Below are positions 17,080 to 23,902 of a stretch of DNA of 32,792 nucleotides, piece by piece. The position numbers were made by a program, and so were the translations under genes. The notes beneath the pieces are model-generated. The model was not told the origin of the DNA, did no database searches, and saw nothing but the letters and a program-made list of their open reading frames with translations. Each line of letters opens with the position of its first letter. Within the stretch, counting starts at the first letter, position 1. The stretch lies in NCBI GenBank assembly GCA_041495205.1, contig JBGQCF010000024.1, positions 1 through 32,792 on the forward strand, written 5' to 3'. The DNA is from JAHFRG01 sp041495205. Lineage in GTDB: Bacteria; Pseudomonadota; Gammaproteobacteria; Burkholderiales; JAHFRG01.

Positions 17080-17333
17080 CAATGTCGTCCTTGGCAAGCT
17101 ACGGACGGGTGCCTAAATAGCGAAATCTTCTACCGTCTCAGGGTAGCGCACGCTGTGATTGAAGAATGGTGAGCGCACTACAACATCTTTAGACCTCATA
17201 GCGCCCTGAGCTATAGACTTCCTGCGCCAGGCGTTACCGTTTAACAGTGATTCACCGTAATAACGTCGTTGAGAGAGCAGTCTTGATGCATTAAACTATC
17301 TCAATAACATGGACTAAAATATCGGTCAGGTCA
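17080..17333 (+). pseudogene. relic of an IS3-family transposase (orfB C-terminus and right end)
   Basis: Translation of 17101-17244 reads like the C-terminus of an IS3 orfB transposase: DGCLNSEIFYRL, then AVIEEW, an in-frame TGA at 17170-17172 in place of the usual Arg codon, then AHYNIFRPHSALSYRLPAP and a stop at 17242. The residues expected before DGCLN (NGY-ESFN) are missing, so there is also an internal deletion. About 90 bases further on, GGTCAGGTCA (17324-17333) is the reverse complement of the TGACCTGACC end typical of this group. The element is dead: only its last part survives. Confidence 0.8.
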
Positions 17334-17454
17334 TCGGCATGATCTCTTTCCCCTTAAAATAGCGTACAGTTTGTGAAATCCTCTTACATCGAGTGGCACA
17401 GCTATTTCAGGCTAGGTCAGCCGTTTATTCTTCCTATCTGCGCCGAGGGATATG

Positions 17455-18636
17455 ATGGTTGACACAACAGCCAAGAAACCAGTGCCATTTGCTACCCAAA
17501 TACCGCCTGCCGTTCCGATAGGACAGGAGGTAGTGAAGGCATCCCTTTCGTCCCGTGGACCTGAGCTGTCCGTCATCGTTCCGACATTCAAAGAGCGGGA
17601 CAATGTGCTTGAACTAGTAGAACGCTTACAAAAATGTCTGGCAGGTTGCTCTTGGGAGGTAATCTTTGTAGACGACGACTCGCCTGATGAAACAGCCCAT
17701 CTGGTACGTGATATTGGACAGCGCGACAACCGGGTCCGTTGTCTCCAGAGAATTGGCCGTCGAGGTCTTTCTTCAGCCTGCGTTGAAGGTATGTTAGCGA
17801 GTTCAGCTCCATACTTGGCAGTCATCGATGGTGACTTACAACACGACGAGACATTACTGCCGAAAATGTTGGCGGTCCTAAAAGAAGAGCAAACCGATAT
17901 TATAATCGGTACCCGTTATGCACCCGGAGGCGGACTAGTGGGTTGGAGCCACTCTCGTGCTGTCATCAGTCATTTTGCTACTCGGCTAAGCCGACTGGTG
18001 CTGAAAGCTGAGCTTTCGGACCCAATGAGTGGTTTCTTCATGCTTCGCCGTGAAGCACTGGAACGCAGTGTACGCAAACTCTCAGGTATCGGTTTCAAGA
18101 TTTTGGTCGACTTGTTTGCTTCGTCCCCGCACCCACTTAAGTTTACAGAGCTTCCATACGAGTTTCGGACCCGCAAGGCTGGCGAGAGTAAGTTAGATAC
18201 ACAGGCGGTATGGGCCTATGTCATGCTGCTAATGGACAAGCTTATTGGACACATAATACCCGTACGTTTTGTTGCCTTTTCCCTAGTAGGCGGATTCGGG
18301 GTAGTTATTCATCTGGCGTTGCTGACGCTTCTATTCAACGTAGTTGAGACAAGTTTTACGACCGCTCAATCCATCGCCACGTTCGCTGCAATGACGAGCA
18401 ACTTTGTTCTAAACAACGTATTGACGTACCAAGATAAGCGGCTCAGAGGCTGGCAGTGGGTGTGGGGGTGGGTATCGTTCATTCTTGCTTGTGGTGTAGG
18501 GGCAATAGCCAACGTCGGCGTGGCATCCTACCTTTTTGCCAAGGACACAAGGTGGATTCTTGCGGCACTTGCCGGCATCCTTGTCGGCGCAGTTTGGAAC
18601 TATGCGGTTACAACTGTCTATACGTGGAAGAAGTGA
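17455..18636 (+). CDS. polyprenol-phosphate glycosyltransferase (GT2) fused to a GtrA domain
   Basis: A 393-residue fusion. The N-terminal part is a dolichol/polyprenol-phosphate mannosyltransferase-like GT2 domain with SVIVPTFKERDN, EVIFVDDDSPDET and VIDGDLQHDE (DxD metal site). The C-terminal part, from about residue 270, is a four-helix GtrA domain (FVAFSLVGGFGV, then NFVLNNVLTYQD). It is expected to load a sugar onto polyprenol phosphate and help present it across the membrane for cell-envelope glycosylation. The ATG at 17455 is preferred to 17452 for spacing from GAGGG (17445-17449). Codon use is less GC-biased than in the core genes. The TGA stop is also the first three bases of an IS3-type end (TGACCTGCCC). 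Confidence 0.88.
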   Translation: MVDTTAKKPVPFATQIPPAVPIGQEVVKASLSSRGPELSVIVPTFKERDNVLELVERLQKCLAGCSWEVIFVDDDSPDETAHLVRDIGQRDNRVRCLQRIGRRGLSSACVEGMLASSAPYLAVIDGDLQHDETLLPKMLAVLKEEQTDIIIGTRYAPGGGLVGWSHSRAVISHFATRLSRLVLKAELSDPMSGFFMLRREALERSVRKLSGIGFKILVDLFASSPHPLKFTELPYEFRTRKAGESKLDTQAVWAYVMLLMDKLIGHIIPVRFVAFSLVGGFGVVIHLALLTLLFNVVETSFTTAQSIATFAAMTSNFVLNNVLTYQDKRLRGWQWVWGWVSFILACGVGAIANVGVASYLFAKDTRWILAALAGILVGAVWNYAVTTVYTWKK

Positions 18637-18665
18637 CCTGCCCGGTGATGTTCGGACAAAGCGAT
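18634..18665 (+). mobile_element. IS3-type left-end relic overlapping a stop codon
   Basis: TGACCTGCCCGGTGAT at 18634 matches in 10 of its first 11 bases the inverted right end of the upstream IS3 relic (TGACCTGACCG). No transposase frame follows. It is in the same orientation as the relic at 17080-17333, so the two fragments bracket the glycosyltransferase gene. Confidence 0.5.
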
Positions 18666-18775
18666 ACTTGGGAGGAACCCTCCCGCGGGTAGCAGGGTTG
18701 CTGCACCTCATACTCTCCGAAATCTAATGAAGCGCGAATTGAAGACGACTGGATTGCTATTTCACCAGTATCTAA

Positions 18776-19048
18776 GGAACCTCTGATTAAATCCTGCATG
18801 GGCGCGACGGTCGGCTTTAAGGGCGGCAGGCGCGAAGCGAGGAGCGCCGTTTGGTGGATGCCAAACAAGCGACGAGCGACAACGCATGATGCCCTTAATG
18901 CCCCGTCCCCGCGGGTTGCGGGGAAAAGCGGCGCGCGCTTCGTTGCGCTCCTTGGCTTCGTAGTCCGAGCTACGACCTTCGTCACGCGCCTTGCGCTCAT
19001 CCGTTTTTCGCCGCAACGCGCCTCATGTAGAATTTAATCAGAGGTTCC
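18776..19048. mobile_element. MITE-like element with terminal inverted repeats
   Basis: GGAACCTCTGATTAAATC (18776-18793) and its inverted partner ending in ATCAGAGGTTCC (19031-19048) match at 17 of 18 positions. Similarity continues inward through CATG and GGCGCG. The 273-base interior is GC-rich and carries no plausible protein. No clear target duplication is seen; CTAA and CTGA at the flanks are at best imperfect. It is a non-autonomous element, to be mobilised only by a related transposase elsewhere. Confidence 0.75.
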
Positions 19049-19107
19049 CTGACTTATCCAACGTCTTATTAAATTGGCAATAGGTCAGTTTGATAAGAAT
19101 AGGCCGT

Positions 19108-19212
19108 TCGCCCTGACGCTTCGACTCGACTGCCGTTCCCGTTCGTCCCGAGCGTGGGGAGCGTAGCGACCGGAGTCGAGGGAAGCGAGTCGAAGGCTTT
19201 CTCGAACGGGGG
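19108..19212. repeat. dispersed intergenic repeat (GTTCG...TCGAAGG type)
   Basis: Sequence of the GCCGTTCGCCCTGA ... GAGTCGAAGG type with internal inverted segments (TTCGACTCGA / TCGAGTCGAAG). The flanks GCCGTTCG and CGAACGGGGGC are also inverted. Similar units are common between genes in proteobacterial genomes. Together with the MITE it fills the gap from 18637 to the toxin-antitoxin promoter. Confidence 0.45.
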
Positions 19213-19242
19213 CTTTGCTCAACAATGATGTCCAATGCGTCC

Positions 19243-19297
19243 TTGAGTGGTTACGCCTATTTTGCTACGATAGACACATAGACGCTTATCCACATAG
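19243..19297 (+). promoter_or_regulatory. promoter and possible operator of the RHH-PIN pair
   Basis: TTGAGT (19243-19248) and TACGAT (19266-19271) are separated by 17 bases. Immediately after the -10 lie two direct CACATAG repeats (19275-19281 and 19291-19297), 16 bases apart, a sensible binding site for an RHH antitoxin that represses its own operon. Confidence 0.55.
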
Positions 19298-19305
19298 GTG
19301 TAGTC

Positions 19306-19587
19306 ATGGAAAATTCTACCCGCTGGACGGTAAAGGTTTCGAAGGAAACCGATATTTCGCTCCGCTCCTACCTTGCGCGGCAGGGCATGAAAAAAGGCGA
19401 TTTGTCGAAGTTTGTCGAGGAAGCGGTGCGCTGGCGCGTACTAGACAAGACAATCGCCGGAATTCGTGCGCGCAATGCCGATATTCCCGATAAGGAAATC
19501 GAGCAGGCGATTGACGAAGCCCTCGCGGCAGTCAGGGCCGAACGCCATGCCGAACTGCTTGGGAAAAAGCTGCGCCGCAAGAAATAG
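19306..19587 (+). CDS. ribbon-helix-helix antitoxin of a type II toxin-antitoxin pair
   Basis: A 93-residue, highly charged protein. The N-terminal RWTVKVSKETDISLRSYLARQG has the beta-strand/helix pattern of a ribbon-helix-helix DNA-binding antitoxin, followed by KKGDLSKFVEEAVRWRV. The C-terminal half is helical and basic (ends KKLRRKK), the part that would wrap the toxin. It is followed six bases later by a PIN-domain toxin gene, the usual antitoxin-first order. The antitoxin is expected to neutralise the ribonuclease and bind the repeats just upstream. The RHH assignment rests on pattern and context. Confidence 0.8.
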   Translation: MENSTRWTVKVSKETDISLRSYLARQGMKKGDLSKFVEEAVRWRVLDKTIAGIRARNADIPDKEIEQAIDEALAAVRAERHAELLGKKLRRKK

Positions 19588-19593
19588 GCCGGC

Positions 19594-20007
19594 ATGCGCG
19601 TGGTTCTGGACACGAATATCTTCATCAGCGCACTGATCCGCCGGAAATCCCCCACGCGCCGTATTTATGAAGCTGCGAGGCAAGGGCGTATTGAACTTGT
19701 AACATGCGATCTGCAACTTGAAGAGTTTAGACGAGTAACACGCTATCCGAAGGTTCAACGCTATGTCCGACCCGCAGAAGTGGGGACCATGCTCAACGAA
19801 CTGCGCAAGCTATCCATTCACGTGAAAATCAGCGGCAAAGTGGATATATCGCCCGACCCGGCGGATAATTTTTTGATTGAGATGGCTCAAGCGGGAGACG
19901 CTAATTACCTGGTAACAGGAGATAAGCGCGATTTGCTTGATATCAAGCGGCATGGAAAAACGCGGATAGTCACAGCCCGCCAGATGGTAAGAATCCTGAA
20001 ACTCTAG
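19594..20007 (+). CDS. PIN-domain toxin (COG1569 type ribonuclease)
   Basis: A 137-residue PIN-fold nuclease. The first acidic residue is in VVLDTNIFISAL, a conserved glutamate sits in LQLEEFRRV, and the second acidic cluster is in DPADNFLIEMA, with GDANYLVTGDKRDLL completing the metal site. COG1569 proteins are putative toxins that cleave RNA, usually paired with an RHH-type antitoxin, as here. It probably belongs to a two-gene operon with the antitoxin. The gene is followed within about 30 bases by a degenerate copy of the cassette repeat, so the pair may be one more cassette. Confidence 0.88.
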   Translation: MRVVLDTNIFISALIRRKSPTRRIYEAARQGRIELVTCDLQLEEFRRVTRYPKVQRYVRPAEVGTMLNELRKLSIHVKISGKVDISPDPADNFLIEMAQAGDANYLVTGDKRDLLDIKRHGKTRIVTARQMVRILKL

Positions 20008-20012
20008 ACCAA

Positions 20013-20071
20013 AATTTGCGCCAATCGGTTCTGCTGATCGCGGCAAAAACAATTCGTCTCCGACCTTTTCA
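20013..20071. repeat. degenerate copy of the cassette repeat (copy J)
   Basis: CAAAAACAATTCGTCTCCGA (20044-20063) corresponds to one arm of the cassette repeat; read on the minus strand it is TCGGAGACGAATTG followed by TTTTTG and GCGAT, as in the left arm. It lies just after the PIN toxin stop. Because the repeat is palindromic, orientation cannot be fixed. Confidence 0.5.
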
Positions 20072-20187
20072 TCGTACCCCTCATCGCGGCATTGCCTGAC
20101 CGGACTTCCGGGGGTGGCTGAGTGTTCGGGTCTGATGTAATCTATTCCCATGGGAGGCGCTATTCCCATTTTACTGAGGAGCTGATT

Positions 20188-20451
20188 ATGCAAACGATTA
20201 ATCCCAACAAGGCAGGATTGGTGCTCGGGGCGCTTCTGGGCGGGTGGCACTTTCTGTGGGCGCTATTGGTGGCGGTTGGTTGGGCGCAGCCTTTGATTGA
20301 TTTCATATTCTGGTTGCACTTCATAAAACCGGTGTATGTTATCGGGGCATTCAATATCGGCACCGCGCTGCTTCTTATCGTCATTACTACCGGCATTGGC
20401 TACGCCTTGGGCTTCATGTTCGGCGTCATATGGAACAGGATTCACAGGTAG
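20188..20451 (+). CDS. small two-helix membrane protein of unknown function
   Basis: 87 residues with hydrophobic segments at about 10-30 and 42-80 separated by a short WLHFIKPV loop. The start at 20188 is chosen because GAGGA (20176-20180) lies at ideal spacing; upstream in-frame codons have no such site. It is nine bases before the cytochrome b gene in the same direction, so it is probably the first gene of the operon with the cytochrome b and the molybdoenzyme. It may be a small accessory subunit, but no family is recognised. Confidence 0.75.
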   Translation: MQTINPNKAGLVLGALLGGWHFLWALLVAVGWAQPLIDFIFWLHFIKPVYVIGAFNIGTALLLIVITTGIGYALGFMFGVIWNRIHR

Positions 20452-20460
20452 GCAACGCTC

Positions 20461-21108
20461 ATGGCAAATCCGCAGGCATCCGCCGTAGCACCAAGCCGCA
20501 AAACCGCAATCCATCCGCTGACAGTGCGCATCACGCATTGGATTAACGCTATTGCCATATTGATAATGATTTTGAGCGGCTGGGCCATCTATGATGCGTC
20601 GCCGCTGTTCAGTTTCGATATCCCTTACGGAATCACGCTCGGCGGCTGGCTGGCGGGCGCGCTGCAGTGGCACTTCGCGGCGATGTGGCTCCTGGTGCTT
20701 AACGGGTTGTTTTATGTCTGTTATGGATTTGTTTCCGGCCATTTCAAATCAAGCTTCCTGCCGATCACGCTGCGGTCGCTCTGGCACGAGTTCACCAATG
20801 CGCTGCGCGGCAGGATTTCGCATGAGATCGGCGTGTATAACGCGGTGCAGCGCGCAGCGTATATCGGCGTGCTGTGCGTAGGCGCGATGCTGGTATTGTC
20901 CGGGCTCGCAATCTGGAAGCCGGTGCAGTTCCAGGAGCTCGCGGCATTGATGGGCGGTTACGAAGGCGCGCGGCTGGTGCACTTCATTGCGATGGCGCTC
21001 GTGGTATTTTTTATACTCGTGCACTTAACCCTGGTGGCGCTGGTGCCGCGCACGCTGTGGCCGATGTTCTCGGGCCGCGCTGCGGACAGCCGGGGGGAAG
21101 CGAAATGA
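20461..21108 (+). CDS. cytochrome b/b6-type membrane subunit (cytochrome b561-like)
   Basis: A 215-residue membrane protein with four to five helices and histidines placed for haem b binding: HPLTVRITHWINAIA in helix 1, LQWHFAAMWLLVLNG in helix 2, and LVHFIAMALVVFFILVHL in the last helix. It matches the cytochrome b subunits that carry electrons between quinol and a periplasmic molybdoenzyme. Its stop overlaps the ATG of the YedY-like gene (ATGA, 21105-21108), so the two are surely partners, a diheme counterpart to the MsrQ-MsrP arrangement. Direction of electron flow cannot be read from sequence. Confidence 0.87.
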   Translation: MANPQASAVAPSRKTAIHPLTVRITHWINAIAILIMILSGWAIYDASPLFSFDIPYGITLGGWLAGALQWHFAAMWLLVLNGLFYVCYGFVSGHFKSSFLPITLRSLWHEFTNALRGRISHEIGVYNAVQRAAYIGVLCVGAMLVLSGLAIWKPVQFQELAALMGGYEGARLVHFIAMALVVFFILVHLTLVALVPRTLWPMFSGRAADSRGEAK

Positions 21109-21863
21109 ATATGCTAACCAAACCCGACCGTGATTTGGTGAGGCCGACGCTGGACATCATCAAGATTGAGCGCCGGCTGTTCCTCAAGCAAAGTCTTAGC
21201 CTGGGCGCGCTCACCCTTCTCTCCGGATGCGATGTCACCAATGCCGACTCTGTGAAGAAAGTGCTTTGGGGCATGTCGCGCTGGAACGACCGCGTTCAGG
21301 CTTTTTTATTCAACCCGAACAAGCTCGCGCCGGTTTATCCCGAAAGCGCGATTACCAAACCGTTCCCTTTCAATGCCTATTATTCCGAGGCCGAAGTTCC
21401 GCACGTCGATGCGGCGGCCTACAAGCTCAAGCTGGGCGGAAAAATTCGCGACAAGGCATCGTGGACGCTGGAGCAGCTTTACGCCTTGCCGCAAGCCAGC
21501 CAGATCACGCGCCATGTCTGCGTCGAAGGCTGGAGCGCAATCGGCAAATGGGGCGGGGTGACGTTTAAAACCTTTCTTGAGCGCGTCGGCGCCGACCTCA
21601 CAGCCAAGTATGTAGGCTTCGTGTGCGCGGACAATTACTACACCAGCATAGACATGCCCACCGCGCTTCACCCGCAGACGCTGCTCACGTTCCGGTTTGG
21701 CGATCAGATACTGCCTGCGAAGTTCGGCTTTCCCATGAAGCTGCGCATTCCCACCAAGCTTGGTTTCAAGAACCCGAAACACATCATGGCGATTTTTGTC
21801 ACCAACACTTATCCGGGTGGTTACTGGGAAGACCAGGGATACAACTGGTTCAGCGGATTATAG
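21105..21863 (+). CDS. YedY-like molybdopterin-dependent oxidoreductase (sulfite oxidase family), Tat-exported
   Basis: 252 residues. A twin-arginine signal (IERRLFLKQSLSLGA) runs into LLSGC, so the protein may be Tat-exported and lipid-anchored. The oxidoreductase core contains the molybdenum-ligand cysteine, Cys139, in RHVCVEGWSAIGKWGGV, the sulfite oxidase-family signature. The substrate is unknown: relatives act on sulfite or on methionine sulfoxide. The start at 21105 is chosen because it overlaps the cytochrome b stop and gives a proper Tat signal. With the cytochrome it should form a periplasmic redox pair. Confidence 0.9.
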   Translation: MNMLTKPDRDLVRPTLDIIKIERRLFLKQSLSLGALTLLSGCDVTNADSVKKVLWGMSRWNDRVQAFLFNPNKLAPVYPESAITKPFPFNAYYSEAEVPHVDAAAYKLKLGGKIRDKASWTLEQLYALPQASQITRHVCVEGWSAIGKWGGVTFKTFLERVGADLTAKYVGFVCADNYYTSIDMPTALHPQTLLTFRFGDQILPAKFGFPMKLRIPTKLGFKNPKHIMAIFVTNTYPGGYWEDQGYNWFSGL

Positions 21864-21871
21864 GAGGCGAA

Positions 21872-22132
21872 TTGAATAAGCTATTTTTCCTTCTTGCCGC
21901 AATTTTGATTACCGCTGCAAGCTTTGGCGCCCGCGGCGATGCGCCCGCAGCTCCGGCGGCGGCGAACCCAGCAGGGGCTCCACCGATGGTCGAGATGCCG
22001 TTGAGGGGGCAAGAGCCCATGCCAACCGGAATGAAGAAGGAGGGAATGATGAAAGAAGATGTGAAAAAAGAGTACATGAAAAAAGAGCCGATGATTGAGG
22101 AGATAATGGAAAAAGAGGAAATGAAGAAGTGA
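21872..22132 (+). CDS. secreted Met/Lys/Glu-rich small protein
   Basis: 86 residues from a TTG start at 21872, placed by a strong AGGAGG (21862-21867) although the spacing is short (four bases). A hydrophobic signal peptide (NKLFFLLAAILITAASFGA) is followed by an Ala/Pro-rich stretch and then a tail in which MKKE-like units recur (residues about 54-86), giving many Met, Lys and Glu and no Cys. Nine bases separate it from the molybdoenzyme stop, so it is the likely last gene of that operon. A methionine-rich exported peptide could bind copper or serve as a methionine-sulfoxide substrate; this is inference only. Confidence 0.6.
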   Translation: MNKLFFLLAAILITAASFGARGDAPAAPAAANPAGAPPMVEMPLRGQEPMPTGMKKEGMMKEDVKKEYMKKEPMIEEIMEKEEMKK

Positions 22133-22140
22133 CTTGTGAA

Positions 22141-22456
22141 AATCCGTTCCCGAATGCCGGGGGCAGCCCGGCGGCTGGTGACTTTCTACTTCCTCTCCCC
22201 TTGAGGGAGAGGGTTAGGGTGAGGGGAAAACACAAATTCGCCGGTGGCAGACCGGCGGCTGGTGACTTTCTTTTGCCTCGCCAAAAGAAAGTCACCAAAG
22301 AAAAGGCGACCCCGGTTCGCCGACTTCTCCTGCGTTCCTCAGCCAAACCGGGCGCTGCGCAACTCGCGCTTCGCGCTCAGACAGTGCTCGCTTCACTTCC
22401 CCCGTTTTGGCTTCGTCACTTGGCGGCTCACAGGGGGAAGTAAAACTCCAAACTAC
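22141..22456. repeat. cluster of dispersed intergenic palindromes
   Basis: There is no gene here. A 20-base direct repeat containing GGCGGCTGGTGACTTTC occurs at 22168-22187 and 22252-22271. A hairpin CTCTCCC/GGGAGAG lies at 22193-22211. A perfect 15-base stem starting GGTGACTTTCTTTTG (22261-22275) pairs with 22282-22296. An outer ACTTCCCCC / GGGGGAAGT pair closes the right side. These are known types of interspersed repeats and may terminate the upstream operon. Confidence 0.7.
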
Positions 22457-22487
22457 GGGAAATTAATTCGAATCTGATCCTTTATTA
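22457..22487. repeat. degenerate half-copy of the cassette repeat (copy K)
   Basis: GGAAATTAATTCGAATCTGA (from 22458), followed by TCCTTTAT, resembles the right-arm form found at copy J. It sits 13 bases before the DUF6998 gene, where a right half-site would be expected if that gene were a cassette. Confidence 0.4.
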
Positions 22488-22499
22488 CTTTAAGCGCAC

Positions 22500-22958
22500 A
22501 TGAATCATCGCACGTCAATCACCGAAGCGCTTGCCCTTATCTTTGAAGGGATCGCAAAGCTGAAGGTGCAATTTCCTGAGAAAGCGTTCACGATCGACGG
22601 ACGCTTGGTAGGTGATATTGGGGAAGTCATCGCGGCACTCGAGTACGACGTGAAGCTGTACGAAGTCCAAACACCTGCGCACGATGGCGAAACATCCGAT
22701 GGCCGTAAGGTTCAGGTGAAGGTTACGTTCAAGGACAAACTAACGATGACCGCTGTCCCTGAACTGTACCTCGGGCTTAAATTGACCGAAGATGGTGGCC
22801 ATCGGGAGGTTTATAACGGACCGGGACAGCTTATTGCCGATAGGTTTGCTCACCGCAGTGGTCTTGGAGAGAAGCAACTATCTTTTCCTATCTCCGTACT
22901 GGAGGATCTGTCTGAAAATGTGCCAAACTACCAACGTGTCCAACGTCGTGCGCTCTAA
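22500..22958 (+). CDS. DUF6998 domain protein
   Basis: 152 residues forming a compact single domain. The conserved block FTIDGRLVGDIGEVIAALEYDV, then SDGRKVQVKVTFKDKLTM, is the DUF6998 signature; no catalytic function is established, although the DGxxVQVKxT arrangement recalls restriction-endonuclease-like folds (my inference). No strong ribosome-binding site is seen. It is the first gene of the plus-strand array and ends 12 bases before repeat copy B. It could be an orphan defence or modification-associated gene carried as a cassette. Confidence 0.75.
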   Translation: MNHRTSITEALALIFEGIAKLKVQFPEKAFTIDGRLVGDIGEVIAALEYDVKLYEVQTPAHDGETSDGRKVQVKVTFKDKLTMTAVPELYLGLKLTEDGGHREVYNGPGQLIADRFAHRSGLGEKQLSFPISVLEDLSENVPNYQRVQRRAL

Positions 22959-22970
22959 TATCAAAGAACA

Positions 22971-23066
22971 CTATGAGTCAGAGCCGAATTATTTTTGAAG
23001 CGATTAGAATTTCACTCCCGACATTTAGCGTTCCTCAGAAAAATGCGACCACGACTCTTTAGAAGC
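22971..23066 (+). repeat. cassette repeat, copy B
   Basis: A 96-base copy, from CTATGAGTCAGAGCC to CTCTTTAGAAGC, with intact centre GAAGCGATTAGAATTTCACT. It begins 12 bases after the DUF6998 stop. Confidence 0.92.
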
Positions 23067-23083
23067 GTTTGTTTAAATTGATT

Positions 23084-23101
23084 GCGGCCGCCGTAGGCCG
23101 C
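23084..23101 (+). promoter_or_regulatory. small GC hairpin in a cassette leader
   Basis: GCGGCC (23084-23089) and GGCCGC (23096-23101) form a six-pair stem with a six-base loop in the 75-base leader of the following gene. No T-run is present. Its role is unknown. Confidence 0.35.
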
Positions 23102-23140
23102 AGCTTAGGCGCGATCCGTTGGGTTGGCCCAAGATAGCCA

Positions 23141-23749
23141 ATGTTCACGCAGATTCGTTACGTCACAGAATTGAACGGGATTCCCAAACCGCTGATCTGG
23201 CTTAGCCTTCAACATGACGGCTCAATATCCCTCGGATTTACAGATCGGACATTCATAGTGCCACGATTCAAAGCCAGGAATTTCTTGTTTAATTTCTACA
23301 ACCGACAGACGCTTACTTACGTTATGCAGAATGATCGTGAAGCCCTTGAACCCGTCAACAACCCACACTTTACTTTTCACCCCCCAATTTACTTTCATCT
23401 CCGCGCGAACAAAGACGACACTTTGTTCGAGGGAATTGCTGACATTGACTTAATTTTGGGACAAGGCGAAGGTTTTCCTTGGGTCCGGTTCATATCAGGC
23501 CCTGTTGCTGAACTAGCATCCCTGGCTGATCTCCGAACAGGGGAACAGATTGAAATTCACAAGATTGCGATCACGTCCACCAATTGCTCTATCGGTCTTG
23601 GCATTGATTTTGTGCCACCACAGGCAACCAACACCACGAGGGCAATGCTTCATGACGAGATTATAGAGTGGCAAGGCCGGCATATTAGAATTTTCGCTGA
23701 GGAGTTGCCGGTACAGCCTTCAACTTTGGCGTGGATGCATCAGCACTAA
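23141..23749 (+). CDS. hypothetical protein (202 aa), cassette gene
   Basis: I do not recognise a family. The protein is soluble, with no signal peptide or membrane segment, and rich in beta-strand-like aromatic patterns (LIWLSLQHDGSISLGF, HFTFHPPIYFHLRA). A central acidic stretch, IADIDLILGQGEGFPWVRFI, and a conserved-looking CSIGLGIDFVPPQ follow. No known catalytic motif is evident. The gene lies between repeat copies B and C, has a 75-base leader with a small hairpin and no clear ribosome-binding site. The absence of an obvious family is typical of integron-like cassette genes. Confidence 0.75.
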   Translation: MFTQIRYVTELNGIPKPLIWLSLQHDGSISLGFTDRTFIVPRFKARNFLFNFYNRQTLTYVMQNDREALEPVNNPHFTFHPPIYFHLRANKDDTLFEGIADIDLILGQGEGFPWVRFISGPVAELASLADLRTGEQIEIHKIAITSTNCSIGLGIDFVPPQATNTTRAMLHDEIIEWQGRHIRIFAEELPVQPSTLAWMHQH

Positions 23750-23778
23750 ATCTACAGGCCTGCTCAACCATTAAAGAT

Positions 23779-23874
23779 ACAAAGGGTAAGAGACAATTTA
23801 TTTTTGAAGCGATTAAATTTTAGTCACAGAGTTTGGTGTCCCGTTGAAAAATACGATTATGGTCCCCTAGAATC
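23779..23874 (+). repeat. cassette repeat, copy C (diverged)
   Basis: Retains AGAGACAATTTATTTTTGAA and the right end GTCCCCTAGAATC, but its centre (TTTAGTCACAGAGTTTGGTG) differs from the consensus. It starts 29 bases after the upstream stop. Confidence 0.85.
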
Positions 23875-23902
23875 GTTGAGTTATGCAGGTTAATTGATAA
23901 AA

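Noticed and set aside
16900..17172. Plus-strand open frame of 90 codons as a gene
   Set aside because: It runs through repeat copy A into the IS3 relic; only its end has meaning, as a transposase remnant.
18762..19037. Open frames on both strands inside the MITE-like element
   Set aside because: Arg/Ala-rich translations in a GC-rich palindromic element; no family features.
20874..21104. N-terminal extension of the YedY-like protein
   Set aside because: It overlaps the cytochrome b gene almost entirely; the ATG at 21105 gives a Tat signal and an ATGA overlap.
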